A stretch of 64,000 bases of DNA from Xanthobacteraceae bacterium (GCA_019745775.1 JAIESR010000011.1:110185-174184), one strand, 5' to 3'. Shown: positions 1 to 9,194, numbered from the stretch's first letter. Program-made: numbers and translations. The notes: a model not told the origin generated them from the letters alone.

Positions 1-17
1 GCCAAGGTGTTTCACCC

Positions 18-1115
18 ATGAGGACGCCGGCGAAGGATATCGGCCTCGCGATCATCGGCGGCGGCCGCGTCGGCCTGTTCCGCGGCGAGGTGGCGAACCG
101 CCATCCGGCGGTGAAGTGGATCGGCGTCGCCGAGAAGAACCCGAACCGCGCCGGCGAGGTCGCACCCAAGATCGGCGCCGACTTCGTGACCCAGAGCCAC
201 GTCGAGCTGCTCAGGCGCCCGGAAGTGACCTGCGCGATCATCGCCACCGACGAGCACCTGCATGTCGATCCGATCATGGCGGCGGTGGAACGCGGCATTC
301 CCATGCTGATCGAGAAGCCGCTGGCGACCGACCTCGCGCAGTCGGCGCGCGTGCTGAAGGCGATCACCGACGCCAAGCTCGACGCCGTCGTGGGCTACAC
401 CCAGCGCTTCCGCCGCAAATGGCTCGGCGCCAAGGAAAAGGTGCGCACCGGGGCGCTCGGCGACGTGACGCTCGTCACCTCGCGTGCGTTCATGAACCGG
501 CTGGTCGCGATCGACAACTACAAGCGCACCGACGACCCTTCGACCATCTCGCCGATGGTGATCTCCGGCACGCACGCGCTCGACATCGTAATGTGGTACA
601 TGGAGAAGAAGACACCGGTCGAGTGCTATGCACGCTCGGTCGACAAGGTTCTCGGCCCCGCCTATGGCGGCATCGACGCCACCGCCGGCATGATCATGTT
701 CTCCGACGGCAGCGTCTATCACCTGAACATCTCGTGGGCGCTGCCGGTGACCTGGCCTGGCGCAGTCTATTCGCTCGAGGTCGGCATCAACGGCACCGAC
801 GGCGTGCTCACCATCGACGATACCCATCGCGACATGGTGCTGGCGGTGTCGAAGCCGCAGGAGGAAGGCTACGCGCCCGACCGCACGCGGCTGGTCGACT
901 TCATGGGCAGCTATCCGCCCGGCGACATGGCGCTCGGCGAACTGCGCGGCCCGATGGCGGACGAGACCGTGTCCTGGCTCAACCGTGTGGCGCTCGGCGT
1001 GCCGACGCAGGCTGCGACCGCCGCCGAGGCGCATCGCAACCTGATGCTGACCAAGGCGCTCGACCTTTCGGCCAAGACCCGACAGCCGGTGAAACTGCCG
1101 CTCGAAGCCGCGTAG
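18..1115 (+). CDS. Gfo/Idh/MocA family NAD(P)-dependent oxidoreductase
   Basis: A 365-residue cytoplasmic dehydrogenase. Residues 12-19 (IIGGGRVG) form the dinucleotide-binding loop of an N-terminal Rossmann fold. The family EKP motif with its catalytic-site lysine is at 99-101. A GTHALDIVMW segment at 184-193 matches the conserved G-x-H-x-x-D-x-x-x-W signature of the C-terminal domain. Length is normal for the family. These enzymes usually oxidise or reduce sugars, inositols or related polyols; the substrate cannot be told here. Only 17 bases precede the ATG, with a weak AAGGTG before it, so an operon with genes to the left is possible. Confidence 0.9.
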   Translation: MRTPAKDIGLAIIGGGRVGLFRGEVANRHPAVKWIGVAEKNPNRAGEVAPKIGADFVTQSHVELLRRPEVTCAIIATDEHLHVDPIMAAVERGIPMLIEKPLATDLAQSARVLKAITDAKLDAVVGYTQRFRRKWLGAKEKVRTGALGDVTLVTSRAFMNRLVAIDNYKRTDDPSTISPMVISGTHALDIVMWYMEKKTPVECYARSVDKVLGPAYGGIDATAGMIMFSDGSVYHLNISWALPVTWPGAVYSLEVGINGTDGVLTIDDTHRDMVLAVSKPQEEGYAPDRTRLVDFMGSYPPGDMALGELRGPMADETVSWLNRVALGVPTQAATAAEAHRNLMLTKALDLSAKTRQPVKLPLEAA

Positions 1116-1223
1116 CGGCAGCGTAAATTCGGTCGCCGCCCCTGGACTATCGTCGCGGTCGTTCTAAGGTGTTCACTGGGCGACCAGGATAGACGACAAA
1201 AATAAAGCCGTGGGAGGCTGCCG

Positions 1224-1844
1224 ATGCTGCGCAATACGCAGGCCGAATGGGGCTGGCCGTCAAAAGCCTTGCATTGGGTAGGCGCGCTGGCCGTGCTCGT
1301 TCTCCTGGTGCACGGTTGGTGGATGGTGCATATGGCGCCGCGCCCCGAGCGCTTCGCCAACTACACTTGGCATGCCGCCATCGGCTACGACCTGCTGGTC
1401 CTGCTCGTGCTGCGGCTGTTGTGGCGCTGGATGAATCCGGTTCCCGCCATGCCAGCCGATCTCAAGCGCTGGGAAGTTATCGCGGCCAAGGCCGGTCATA
1501 TCAGCCTCTACGTGTTGCTGTTTGCCGCTTCGATTTCCGGCTGGGCGCTGGCCGGGACCTTCCGCCGGCCGATGGCACTCGATCTCTTCGGCATCCCGAT
1601 CCCGCAACTCGTGGCCAACCAGGATCGCGCACTGCACGACATCCTGGAAGAAACCCACACCATCACCTCCTACCTGCTGGCAGCGCTGATCGTGGTGCAC
1701 ATTGCCGGCTCGCTGCGTCATCACTTCAGCAAGCGAAACGACGTGCTGCGCCGAATGGGGTTTGGGATCGTCCCGGGCAAGAAAACTGCCGGCCAGGACA
1801 CCGGCGCGGTCGCGGGCCCCACCGCAACGACCATCCACTCCTAA
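1224..1844 (+). CDS. Cytochrome b561 family membrane protein
   Basis: A 206-residue inner-membrane di-haem b cytochrome with four hydrophobic spans (about 17-37, 48-67, 90-110 and 148-165). Candidate haem-ligand histidines sit in or beside the spans: H17, H50, H92, H145 and H159. Bacterial b561 proteins move electrons between quinol and periplasmic acceptors. A GGGAGG sequence lies 6 bases before the ATG. A small c-type cytochrome follows 26 bases downstream and is probably co-transcribed, so the two may form a quinol-to-periplasm electron branch. The family is certain; the redox partner is inferred. Confidence 0.92.
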   Translation: MLRNTQAEWGWPSKALHWVGALAVLVLLVHGWWMVHMAPRPERFANYTWHAAIGYDLLVLLVLRLLWRWMNPVPAMPADLKRWEVIAAKAGHISLYVLLFAASISGWALAGTFRRPMALDLFGIPIPQLVANQDRALHDILEETHTITSYLLAALIVVHIAGSLRHHFSKRNDVLRRMGFGIVPGKKTAGQDTGAVAGPTATTIHS

Positions 1845-1870
1845 TCTCCAATTCATCGGGATTGACCGCC

Positions 1871-2335
1871 ATGAGACAGATCGCATTGGCCCTGTTGACC
1901 GGGCTCACCATCGCCTCAACGACCGGCGCGGTCGGCGAGCCGGCCAAGCCGTATGAACCTGGCCTGGTCGAGTACATGATGACGGTCCAGACCCACCACA
2001 CCAAACTTTGGCTCGCCGGCAACGCCCGCAACTGGGACCTCGCGGACTACCAGCTCGACGAATTGAAGGAATTGATGGAAGACATCGCCAAGCGCATCCC
2101 GGTCTACAAGGACGTGCCGGTCGGCTCGATGATCGAGGCCGTTTCGATGTCGAACATCGGCGACATCGAAGTCGCCATCAAGGCGCGCAATCCCAAGGGA
2201 TTCGCGTCGGCCTTCGACAAGCTCACGGCAGCCTGCAATGCCTGCCACGTCACGGCGAAACGGGCTTTCATTGTTGTGCAGCGCCCGGCCACATCGCCGT
2301 TCCCCAACCAGTCGTTCGCACCGAAGCGGAAATAG
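1871..2335 (+). CDS. Small periplasmic c-type cytochrome, cytochrome c'-like
   Basis: A 154-residue protein with a signal peptide (about 1-20, ending near TTGA). The single haem-attachment motif is CNACH at residues 122-126. A helical protein with CxxCH close to the C-terminus resembles the cytochrome c'/c556 four-helix fold rather than class I cytochrome c. The ATG at 1871 is chosen because the signal peptide starts there; the frame is open far upstream but only as a shadow of the b561 gene. It follows the b561 gene by 26 bases and is likely its periplasmic electron partner. The fold is inferred from motif position and helix content. Confidence 0.8.
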   Translation: MRQIALALLTGLTIASTTGAVGEPAKPYEPGLVEYMMTVQTHHTKLWLAGNARNWDLADYQLDELKELMEDIAKRIPVYKDVPVGSMIEAVSMSNIGDIEVAIKARNPKGFASAFDKLTAACNACHVTAKRAFIVVQRPATSPFPNQSFAPKRK

Positions 2336-2410
2336 GCCGCACCTTCCCACGGTTGCTTTTTAGCGCGGCATTGTGACTCTATCCCCGTTTAGAAGACGGA
2401 GGGTACTTTC

Positions 2411-3427
2411 ATGCGAAGGCTGCTGCTGGCGCTTGCCGCGCTGACCGCGCTTCACACATCGGCACCGGCGCAGAGCGTCGCCGATTTCTACAAGGGCAAG
2501 ACTATCCGCATGGTGGTCGGCATCGACGTCGGCTCCGGCTACGACGTGAATGCGCGGTTGCTTGCACGCCACATTGTGAATCACATCCCCGGCAATCCGG
2601 CGATCGTGGTGCAGAACCAGCCCGGCGCCGGCAGCGCCAACATGACGGCGCAGGTCTACGCCAACGGGCCGTTCGACGGCACTTTGATCGGCGCGGCGTT
2701 CGCGGGGCTCCCCACCTACCCGCTGTTCACGCCGGCGGCGGCATCGCGTTTCGATCTCACCAGGCTCAACTGGCTCGGGAACACCAACCGCGAAACGCAC
2801 GTCACTTACGTCTGGCACAAGTCGAAGGTGCAGTCGTTCGACGAACTGCGCACCACCGAGCTGATCATGGGCGCGCAAGCCGCCGGCTCTTCGCAGGTCG
2901 ATTTCCCGCTGGTCGCCAATGCGCTGTTCGGCCTCAAGCACAAGGTCATCACCGGGTACGGCTCCACCGCCAAGATCAACCTCGCGATGGAATCGGGCGA
3001 AGTCGACGGCGCGATCGCGGCGCTGACCAGCGTGCGCACGCTCTCCTCGCAATGGCTGGCGGAGAAGAAGATCAAGATCATCACGCAATGGGCGCTGCGC
3101 CCGAATCCCGACTTGCCCGGCGTACCCAATGCGCTCGATCTCGCCAGGACCGACGAACAGCGCGCCGCCATGCAGCTCATCATGGCGCGGCTCGACGTCG
3201 GGCGGCCGTTCTTCCTGCCGCAGAACGTTCCGGCGGACCGGGTCGCGGCGCTGCGCGAGGCGTTCGACAAGACGATGAAGGACCCCGCTTATCTCGCCGA
3301 AGCGAAAAAGCTCAAGATCGACGTCGATCCCATGAACGGCGCCGACCTCGCCGCCTTCGTCGCGCAAGTATTGAAGACGCCGCCCGACACCGTGGCGCGC
3401 GTGCGCAAGGCGCTGGAGACGAAGTAG
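2411..3427 (+). CDS. TctC/Bug-like periplasmic binding protein
   Basis: A 338-residue exported protein with a signal peptide of about 20 residues ending APAQ. The mature start (SVADFYKGKTIRMVVG), then GSGYDVNAR and a VVQNQPGAGS segment, mark the divergent branch of the tripartite tricarboxylate transporter binding-protein family. Its closest relative in this window is the protein at 13072-14094: both share the FYKGKTIR start, HIPGNP, QNQPGAGS and the GAQAAG segment. GGAGGG lies before the ATG. No TctA/TctB membrane subunit is near. It ends 5 bases from a convergent second binding-protein gene. The ligand is unknown; organic acids are typical. Confidence 0.85.
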   Translation: MRRLLLALAALTALHTSAPAQSVADFYKGKTIRMVVGIDVGSGYDVNARLLARHIVNHIPGNPAIVVQNQPGAGSANMTAQVYANGPFDGTLIGAAFAGLPTYPLFTPAAASRFDLTRLNWLGNTNRETHVTYVWHKSKVQSFDELRTTELIMGAQAAGSSQVDFPLVANALFGLKHKVITGYGSTAKINLAMESGEVDGAIAALTSVRTLSSQWLAEKKIKIITQWALRPNPDLPGVPNALDLARTDEQRAAMQLIMARLDVGRPFFLPQNVPADRVAALREAFDKTMKDPAYLAEAKKLKIDVDPMNGADLAAFVAQVLKTPPDTVARVRKALETK

Positions 3428-3432
3428 CGATG

Positions 3433-4398
3433 CTACTGCGCGGTGATGCCCGCCGCCTTCACCAGCGCGGCGTTGGTCTTGATCTCGTTCCGGATATAGC
3501 TGTCGAATTCCTCGAGCTTCATCAGCATCGGCTCGGCGCCGAGCTTGGCCATGCTGGCGCGCACGTCCGCGGATTCGAGCGCCTTCGCCGTTTCCGCATG
3601 CAGCCGGTTGACGACCTCGCGCGGCGTCTTCGACGGCACCGCCATGCCGACCCAGAAATTGTAGTCCGAGTTCGCAATCCCGGCTTCGAGCGTGGTCGCG
3701 ACATCCGGCAGCGCCAGCGAGCGCTTGGTGCTGCCCATCGCCAGCGCCAGCAGCTTCTTGCCGGCGATCAGCGGCAGCACCGCATTGACCGGGCAGAAAT
3801 AGTAATCGACGCGCCCGGCGATGACCTCGGTCAAAGCCTCTGGCGTGCCTTTGAACGGCACATGGACGACCTCGATGCCGGCGCCCATGCGGAAGCGTTC
3901 GGCGTTGAGCTGTGTCGCGGTGCCGACGCCGGCCGACGCATAGTTCATGGCGCCCGGCTTCGCCTTGGCTGCCTTTACGAGGTCAGCCACGGTCTTGAGG
4001 TTCTTGTCCGGCGAGATCACCAGCACCTGCGGCAGCAGCGCCAGCGGCGTGATGCCGGTGAGGTCGCGCACGGTGTCGTATTGCGTGTTGGGATAGGTCG
4101 TCGGCGTGATCGTGTAGGACGACGAATGCACCAGGATGGTGTGGCCGTCCGCGTCGGCCCGTGCGACCGCGGCCATGCCGATGGTGCCGCCGGCGCCCGG
4201 ACGGTTCTCGACGATGAAGGGCTGGCCGAGCTGCTCCTGCAGCCGCTGTGCCACCGTCCGCGCCATGATGTCGGTGGCGCTGCCGGCGGTGAACGGCACG
4301 ATCACGGTCACCCGCTTGGTCGGCCATGCTTGGGCAAGCGCCTCGCCGTGCGCGATGCACGCGGCGGTCGCAAGAACCCAAATCCAGGTACGTCGCAT
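3433..4398 (-). CDS. TctC/Bug family substrate-binding protein
   Basis: A 321-residue periplasmic binding protein. The signal peptide ends near ALAQA and is followed by the classic mature start WPTKRVTVIVPFTAGSATD and the ENRPGAGGTIG loop of Bug proteins. An upstream in-frame start would add 59 residues of non-signal sequence. The ATG at 4398 is preferred because it opens the signal peptide and has GGGAGGGG just before it. The gene is convergent with the preceding binding protein and divergent from the Mo-hydroxylase operon at 4548, with 149 bases between. Ligand unknown. Confidence 0.92.
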   Translation of the reverse strand: MRRTWIWVLATAACIAHGEALAQAWPTKRVTVIVPFTAGSATDIMARTVAQRLQEQLGQPFIVENRPGAGGTIGMAAVARADADGHTILVHSSSYTITPTTYPNTQYDTVRDLTGITPLALLPQVLVISPDKNLKTVADLVKAAKAKPGAMNYASAGVGTATQLNAERFRMGAGIEVVHVPFKGTPEALTEVIAGRVDYYFCPVNAVLPLIAGKKLLALAMGSTKRSLALPDVATTLEAGIANSDYNFWVGMAVPSKTPREVVNRLHAETAKALESADVRASMAKLGAEPMLMKLEEFDSYIRNEIKTNAALVKAAGITAQ

Positions 4399-4547
4399 AA
4401 CCCCTCCCTGAGGCGTCTTTACGTTTAGGCGATATTGAGCAGCCCACGTTGCGCCCCACAAGGGGGGCGTGTGATTTTCGGACCGTAGGGTAAGCTGGCG
4501 CAGCCCGATAGCCCGGATATCCGCCGGCAGCGTCTTGAGGTCGCAGG

Positions 4548-5426
4548 TTGAAATCGCCCCCGTTCGAATACGCACGCGCCGCCTCGATCGAGGAAGCTTG
4601 CGCCTTTATCGCGCAGCACGGCGACGACGCCAAGCTGATTGCGGGCGGGCAGAGCCTGGTGCCGATGATGGCGTTCCGGCTGCTGCGCCCGGGCTGGCTG
4701 ATCGACATCGATGCGATCCCCGCCCTGAAATATGTTGCGATCGAAACCGACGCCGCGCGCATGGGCGCCTGCACGCGGCAATGCGACATCCAGCATGATG
4801 ACGTACTCGCCGCCGCCGTACCGCTTCTCCGGCAGGCGCTGGCGCATGTCGGCCATGTGCAGACCCGCAATCGCGGCACCGCCGGCGGCAGCCTCGTGCA
4901 TGCCGATCCCTCGGCGGAGCTGCCGCTTACGGCGCAAGTGCTCGAAGCCCGCATGGTGCTGCGCTCGCACTCCGACACCCGCACGCTGCCGGCCGCCTCT
5001 TTCTTCGAAGGGGCAATGACCACCGCCGTCCGGCCGGATGAGTGTGTGGTTGAAATCCAGTGGCCGGTCTGGCGCGAGAAGAAGACCGGCTCCGCCTTCA
5101 CCGAGATCAGCCGCCGCCACGGCGACTTCGCCATCGTCGCCGCCGCCGCGCAGGTCGCGGTCGACGACGATGCGCGCTGCACGCGCGCGGCCTTCGGCAT
5201 CGGCGGCGCGGCGCCGACGCCGGCCGCATTCCCCGACCTGGCGAAACGGCTGGTCGGTACGCGATTGGAGAAAGAGACGCTGCGCGACGTGGCGCATGAC
5301 GCCGCCGCCACCCTCGAACCCGGCAGCGACATCCACGCCAGCGCCGGCTATCGCCGGCATCTCGCCGGCGTGCTGGCGGCGCGTGTCCTCCAATCGGCCT
5401 ACGACGCCGCGAGGGCGGCGCGATGA
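4548..5426 (+). CDS. Molybdenum hydroxylase FAD-binding subunit (CoxM/XdhB type)
   Basis: A 292-residue medium subunit of a three-part xanthine-dehydrogenase-family enzyme. The FAD loops are visible: AGGQS at about 32-36 and NRGTAGGSLVHADPSAE at 107-123. It passes electrons from the 2Fe-2S subunit to FAD and on to the acceptor. The start is TTG with GAGG upstream. No better ATG keeps the N-terminal KSPPFEY family start. It overlaps the next gene by four bases (ATGA), so translation is coupled in a M-S-L operon with 5423 and 5911. Confidence 0.9.
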   Translation: MKSPPFEYARAASIEEACAFIAQHGDDAKLIAGGQSLVPMMAFRLLRPGWLIDIDAIPALKYVAIETDAARMGACTRQCDIQHDDVLAAAVPLLRQALAHVGHVQTRNRGTAGGSLVHADPSAELPLTAQVLEARMVLRSHSDTRTLPAASFFEGAMTTAVRPDECVVEIQWPVWREKKTGSAFTEISRRHGDFAIVAAAAQVAVDDDARCTRAAFGIGGAAPTPAAFPDLAKRLVGTRLEKETLRDVAHDAAATLEPGSDIHASAGYRRHLAGVLAARVLQSAYDAARAAR

Positions 5427-5914
5427 GCGAACGGCTCTATGCGATCGCAATCGAGGTGAATGGCACGAAGCGCACCGGCCAGGTGACGGCGCGGACCTCG
5501 CTCGTCGACTGGCTGCGCGAACATCTCAATCTCACCGGCACGCATGTCGGCTGCGAGCACGGCATCTGCGGCGCCTGCTCGGTGATGCTCGACGGCGCAC
5601 CCGTGCGCTCCTGCCTGATGTATGCCGTGCAGGCGGACGGCCATCGCGTCACGACTGTCGAGGGTCTGGCACGGCCAGACGGACAATTGAGCGTCTTGCA
5701 GGACAGCTTCTGCGAAGCACACGGGCTGCAATGCGGCTACTGCACGCCCGGCATGCTGATCGCGGCGCAGGCGCTGCTCGACGAGAACCCGCGGCCCAGC
5801 GAGCACGAGATTCGCGATGCGATCGGCGGCAATCTCTGCCGCTGCACCGGCTATCAGCAGATCGTCGAGGCGATCGAGCTCGCCGCGCGGCGCATGGCCG
5901 GAGAGGCGGAATGA
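5423..5914 (+). CDS. Molybdenum hydroxylase 2Fe-2S subunit (CoxS type)
   Basis: A 163-residue small subunit with all eight cluster cysteines. C44, C49, C52 and C64 belong to the plant-type ferredoxin cluster. C104, C107, C139 and C141 belong to the helical second cluster (CGYC and CRC). It carries electrons from the molybdenum site to the FAD subunit. The gene overlaps its neighbours on both sides by four bases (ATGA), the typical tight coupling of CoxM-CoxS-CoxL operons. Confidence 0.95.
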   Translation: MSERLYAIAIEVNGTKRTGQVTARTSLVDWLREHLNLTGTHVGCEHGICGACSVMLDGAPVRSCLMYAVQADGHRVTTVEGLARPDGQLSVLQDSFCEAHGLQCGYCTPGMLIAAQALLDENPRPSEHEIRDAIGGNLCRCTGYQQIVEAIELAARRMAGEAE

Positions 5915-8316
5915 GCACGCCGCAGACGAGCCCCTACGGCTTCCGCTATATCGGCGCCAAGCGCCGCACCAAGGAACATCCGCGCTTTGTCACGGGACGC
6001 GGCCGCTACGCCGCCGACATCGCGCTGCCCGGCCTCAAGCATGTCGCACTCGTCGCATCGCCGCATGCGAGCGCGAAAATCCTGTCGATATGTTCGGAGG
6101 CGGCGCGCGCGGTACCGGGCGTGCACTATGTGCTCACCGGCGACGAATTCTGCGCCGCCACGGATTCGCTGCCGATCGGTGTCGATGCGCCGAAAGTGAC
6201 GCGCTGGGCGCTGGCGCGCGAGCGGGTGCGCTATGCCGGCGAGTGGGTCGCCGCGGTCGTCGCCGATACGCGCGCGCTGGCCGAGGACGCCGCCGAACTG
6301 ATCGAGGTCGAATACGAGCCGCTGCCGCACGTGACCGACGCCGAGCAGGCGATCGCCAATACCGACACGCTGGTGCACCCGGCGCACGGCTCGAACGTGA
6401 TCCTGCACCGGAATTTCGTCTGGGGCCCGGTCGAGGCCGAATTCGCCAACGCCGATCACCGGCTCTCGTTCCGTGCGACCTGGAACCGGAACGCGACGGT
6501 GCCGATCGAGACCTTCGCCGTCGCTGCGCAGTGGAACCCCGCGACCGAAATCCTCGACATCTGGGCGTCGATCCAGATGCCGAAATATCCCGATCAGGCG
6601 GCACGGGCGCTGCGGCTCCCGGGCAATGCGGTGCGCGTCCACTATGACGTCGACGTCGGCGGCAGCTACGGCGTGAAGCGCGGCATCAAGCACACGGTCT
6701 TGGTCGGATATCTGGCAAGACGCCTCGGCATGCCGGTACGCCTGATCGAGGATCGGCTCGAGAACATGCGCGGCGGCGACATGCACGGTCCCGACCGCAC
6801 CTTCGACATGACTGCGGCCTTCGACGGCGACGGCACCATCCGCGCGCTGAAGATCCGCGCCATCGACAACGTCGGCGCCTATGCCGGCCGCGCGCCGTTT
6901 CAGCTCGGCAAGCCGGTGAGCGCCATCTGCGGACCCTACGCGGTCAAGGCGGTGGCCTACGAGCCGGTGTCGGTGATGACCAACAAGACGCCGCAGGAAG
7001 CGGTGCGCGGCTTCGGCCAGGCGCCGACCAACTTCGCGCTCGAGCGCACCATGGACCGTGTCGCTCGCCACCTGAACATGGACCGCCTCGCGGTGCGCCA
7101 GAAGAACCTGATCCGCAAGGACCAGTTCCCGTACACGATCCCGAGCGGCTCGACCTACGACTCCGGCGACTACCAGACCGTGCTCGACAAGGCGCTTGCC
7201 GCCATCGACTACCCGGCGCTGGTGAAACAGCGCGATGCGGCACGCGAGAACGGCAGGCTCGCCGGCATCGGCATCTCGACCTGCCTGGAGCCGAGCGGCG
7301 GCAACTCCGCGTTCGAGCCGCTGCTGAACCCGAAGAACGAGACGACTACCTGGATGGATTCGTGCCTGGTGCGCATCGACCTCTCGGGCGCGATCACCGG
7401 CATCATGGGCACGTCGTCGTCGGGCCAGGGCCACGAGACGCTGGTGTCGACCGTGATCGGCGAAGTCCTGGAGCGCGACCCCGCGACCATCCGGGTGATC
7501 CACGCCGACTCGCTCCAGGCCCTGCCCTCGAACAGCCCGGTCGGCAGCCGGATGGCGATCATGCTGGGCGGCGCCGCCGCCGGCGCGGCGCGCCAGATCA
7601 AGGAGACGCTGCTCGCGATCGCCGCGCATAATTTCGAATGCGAGAAGGAAGACCTCGACTACCGCGACGGCAACGTCAACCTGAAGGGCGTGCCGGACAA
7701 GATGCTGAGCTGGGACCAGTTGGTCGAGATCGCGCACCGCAAATTCCACGCGATGCCGGCCGGCGTCGAGCCCGGGCTACAGGCGAAATTCGTCTGGGAA
7801 GTCCCGACCGGCGGCGGCCTGCCGACGCCCGACGGACGCATCCAGATCTACCCCTGCTACGCCTTCGAGTGCCACATCGTCTATGTGGAGATCGATCCCG
7901 ACACCGCGCAGCCTGAGATCAAGCGATATGTCTGCGGGCACGATTGCGGCGTGATGATCAATCCCGACATCGTGCACGGCATGACCTATGGCGGCATCGC
8001 GCACGGGATCGGCGCCGCGCTCTACGAGCAGTTCACCTATGACGACAACGGCCAGCTCACCAGCGGCACGTTCATGGACTACCTGATCCCGAGCGCGCAC
8101 GAAATTCCACCGGTGAAAATCGTCGATCATTGCACGCCTTCCCCGATTACCACCTTTGGGCAGAAAGGCTCGGGTGAAGCCGGCTATCTCGGTGCGCCGG
8201 CGGCAGTCGCCAATGCGATCAACGACGCGCTCGCGCCGCTCCATGTCGAGGTCAACACGTTGCCGATATCCCATCTGGCGATCTGGGAAACGATCGAAAA
8301 GGCGAAGCGCCAGTAA
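5911..8316 (+). CDS. Molybdopterin-binding large subunit of Mo hydroxylase (CoxL/XdhC-like)
   Basis: An 801-residue catalytic subunit. It opens with the RFVTGRGRYAADI segment of the family. It carries the AVRGFGQAP loop near residue 365 and the KGSGEAG motif near 752-757 with the presumed catalytic glutamate at about 756. The CO-dehydrogenase active-site loop AYxCSFR was not seen, so an aldehyde, aromatic or N-heterocycle hydroxylase is more likely than CO oxidation. The ATG at 5911 overlaps the stop of the 2Fe-2S gene. The open frame extends far upstream but those codons are a shadow of the M and S genes. Substrate unknown. Confidence 0.93.
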   Translation: MSTPQTSPYGFRYIGAKRRTKEHPRFVTGRGRYAADIALPGLKHVALVASPHASAKILSICSEAARAVPGVHYVLTGDEFCAATDSLPIGVDAPKVTRWALARERVRYAGEWVAAVVADTRALAEDAAELIEVEYEPLPHVTDAEQAIANTDTLVHPAHGSNVILHRNFVWGPVEAEFANADHRLSFRATWNRNATVPIETFAVAAQWNPATEILDIWASIQMPKYPDQAARALRLPGNAVRVHYDVDVGGSYGVKRGIKHTVLVGYLARRLGMPVRLIEDRLENMRGGDMHGPDRTFDMTAAFDGDGTIRALKIRAIDNVGAYAGRAPFQLGKPVSAICGPYAVKAVAYEPVSVMTNKTPQEAVRGFGQAPTNFALERTMDRVARHLNMDRLAVRQKNLIRKDQFPYTIPSGSTYDSGDYQTVLDKALAAIDYPALVKQRDAARENGRLAGIGISTCLEPSGGNSAFEPLLNPKNETTTWMDSCLVRIDLSGAITGIMGTSSSGQGHETLVSTVIGEVLERDPATIRVIHADSLQALPSNSPVGSRMAIMLGGAAAGAARQIKETLLAIAAHNFECEKEDLDYRDGNVNLKGVPDKMLSWDQLVEIAHRKFHAMPAGVEPGLQAKFVWEVPTGGGLPTPDGRIQIYPCYAFECHIVYVEIDPDTAQPEIKRYVCGHDCGVMINPDIVHGMTYGGIAHGIGAALYEQFTYDDNGQLTSGTFMDYLIPSAHEIPPVKIVDHCTPSPITTFGQKGSGEAGYLGAPAAVANAINDALAPLHVEVNTLPISHLAIWETIEKAKRQ

Positions 8317-8405
8317 GGCCGGCGGGCGGCGCCCAAATTCTGCCAACCATAGGCCCGACGATCTGTCGGCTTCAGTACATAACAAGTCCCAGCGGAGGAA
8401 ATGTA

Positions 8406-8618
8406 ATGAGTACCTCGGCAGAGCCCCCTCGCAACCAGGCCGCGCGTTTTCTCTCAATGGCAGCAGAAGCGCGCGATGAAGGAAAATCTGGTGTTGCCGA
8501 TTTCCTAGCTGAGATTGCCAGGCGGGTGGCGGCCGCGGAGCCAACACAGGCTCAAGCAGAGCAGCAAGAGACGATCGCGGTCCAGCAGCAAGACGAACGC
8601 GCACAGCATACCGAATAG
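8406..8618 (+). CDS. Small hydrophilic helical protein, unknown function
   Basis: A 70-residue protein with a strong ribosome site (GGAGGAAATGTA before the ATG). It is Ala/Glu/Gln rich and predicted helical, and the last 25 residues are glutamine-rich (QAQAEQQETIAVQQQDE). There is no signal peptide, membrane span or motif I recognise. It lies 89 bases after the Mo-hydroxylase operon on the same strand. Its base use is less GC-biased than its neighbour's. It is probably real because of the ribosome site and the coherent helix pattern, but it has no assigned role. Confidence 0.6.
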   Translation: MSTSAEPPRNQAARFLSMAAEARDEGKSGVADFLAEIARRVAAAEPTQAQAEQQETIAVQQQDERAQHTE

Positions 8619-8745
8619 CCGACAGCGGACGGTATCTCAGTGCCGGCCGCCGCGCGGCCGGTCTGTTGCTGCGTCGGGTATCGCGTCACCATCATCGCAA
8701 GTCGCCGCAACGGTCGCACAGGGGCACTCAACAGGGGAATCAGAG

Positions 8746-9108
8746 ATGTTATCTTCGACACGCGAACCTGCGGCAGCAGACAAATTGGCGGTTGTCACCT
8801 CGGAAATCCGAGAGATCGTCCGGCAAGATCCGGGGGGTGCCCGGCAAGATCCGGGCGGTCACAGTCAGCTCGTGGCCGACAATCTCGCCTCACTGCTACA
8901 GCGAGTGGCTGGGACGACGACGCAAGAAATCGACTACCTTATTGCCGAGCTTCGGGCGCTGCGCGAGAAGCTGCAGAACGACGAAACGCGCGTGCAAAAC
9001 GCAATCGCCAGATACACGAACCTGAGCCAATCGACCCTGCACTCGACGAAGGTCATTTCCGAGTGCCTGGCGAACTGGAAACAAAGTTCCCGACGCGCCG
9101 GACGTTGA
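8746..9108 (+). CDS. Small helical protein with an internal DPGG duplication
   Basis: A 120-residue protein of unknown function. An amphipathic helix (residues about 9-27) is followed by a seven-residue unit repeated twice (RQDPGGA / RQDPGGH). A second helical section (about 50-90) then carries heptad-like leucine/isoleucine spacing that could make a short coiled coil. The duplication is visible in the DNA as a 21-base tandem repeat at 8821-8862. The frame is open further upstream to 8515 but overlaps 8406-8618, so the ATG at 8746 (preceded by GGGGAATCAGAG) is preferred. No family recognised. Confidence 0.5.
   Translation: MLSSTREPAAADKLAVVTSEIREIVRQDPGGARQDPGGHSQLVADNLASLLQRVAGTTTQEIDYLIAELRALREKLQNDETRVQNAIARYTNLSQSTLHSTKVISECLANWKQSSRRAGR
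8821..8862. repeat. 21-bp tandem direct repeat inside a small gene
   Basis: Two adjacent 21-base units both begin cggcaagatccggg; most differences are in the last six bases. The unit is in frame (seven codons) and duplicates the RQDPGG segment of the 8746-9108 protein. Confidence 0.85.
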
Positions 9109-9194
9109 ACGGTCGGCTGACTGATTGCCAGTATAAAGTCGTCGATCCGGCCCCTTGAAGGCCTGGCTATAACCAGTGCCGGCACGTCATCGAA

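Noticed and set aside
3052..4428. Long open frame on the plus strand across the TctC gene
   Set aside because: It is a shadow of the minus-strand binding-protein gene (3433-4398): Arg-rich composition, no domain and no ribosome site.
5854..7749. 631-residue open frame on the minus strand
   Set aside because: Antisense to the Mo-hydroxylase operon; its Arg/Asp/His-rich composition is typical of high-GC shadow frames.
5911..8316. CO dehydrogenase large subunit
   Set aside because: The AYxCSFR active-site loop of true CoxL was not found, so CO oxidation is not claimed.
8640..9158. Alternative frame to the small helical protein at 8746
   Set aside because: No ribosome site and a basic, disordered composition; the 8746 frame has a coherent helix pattern.
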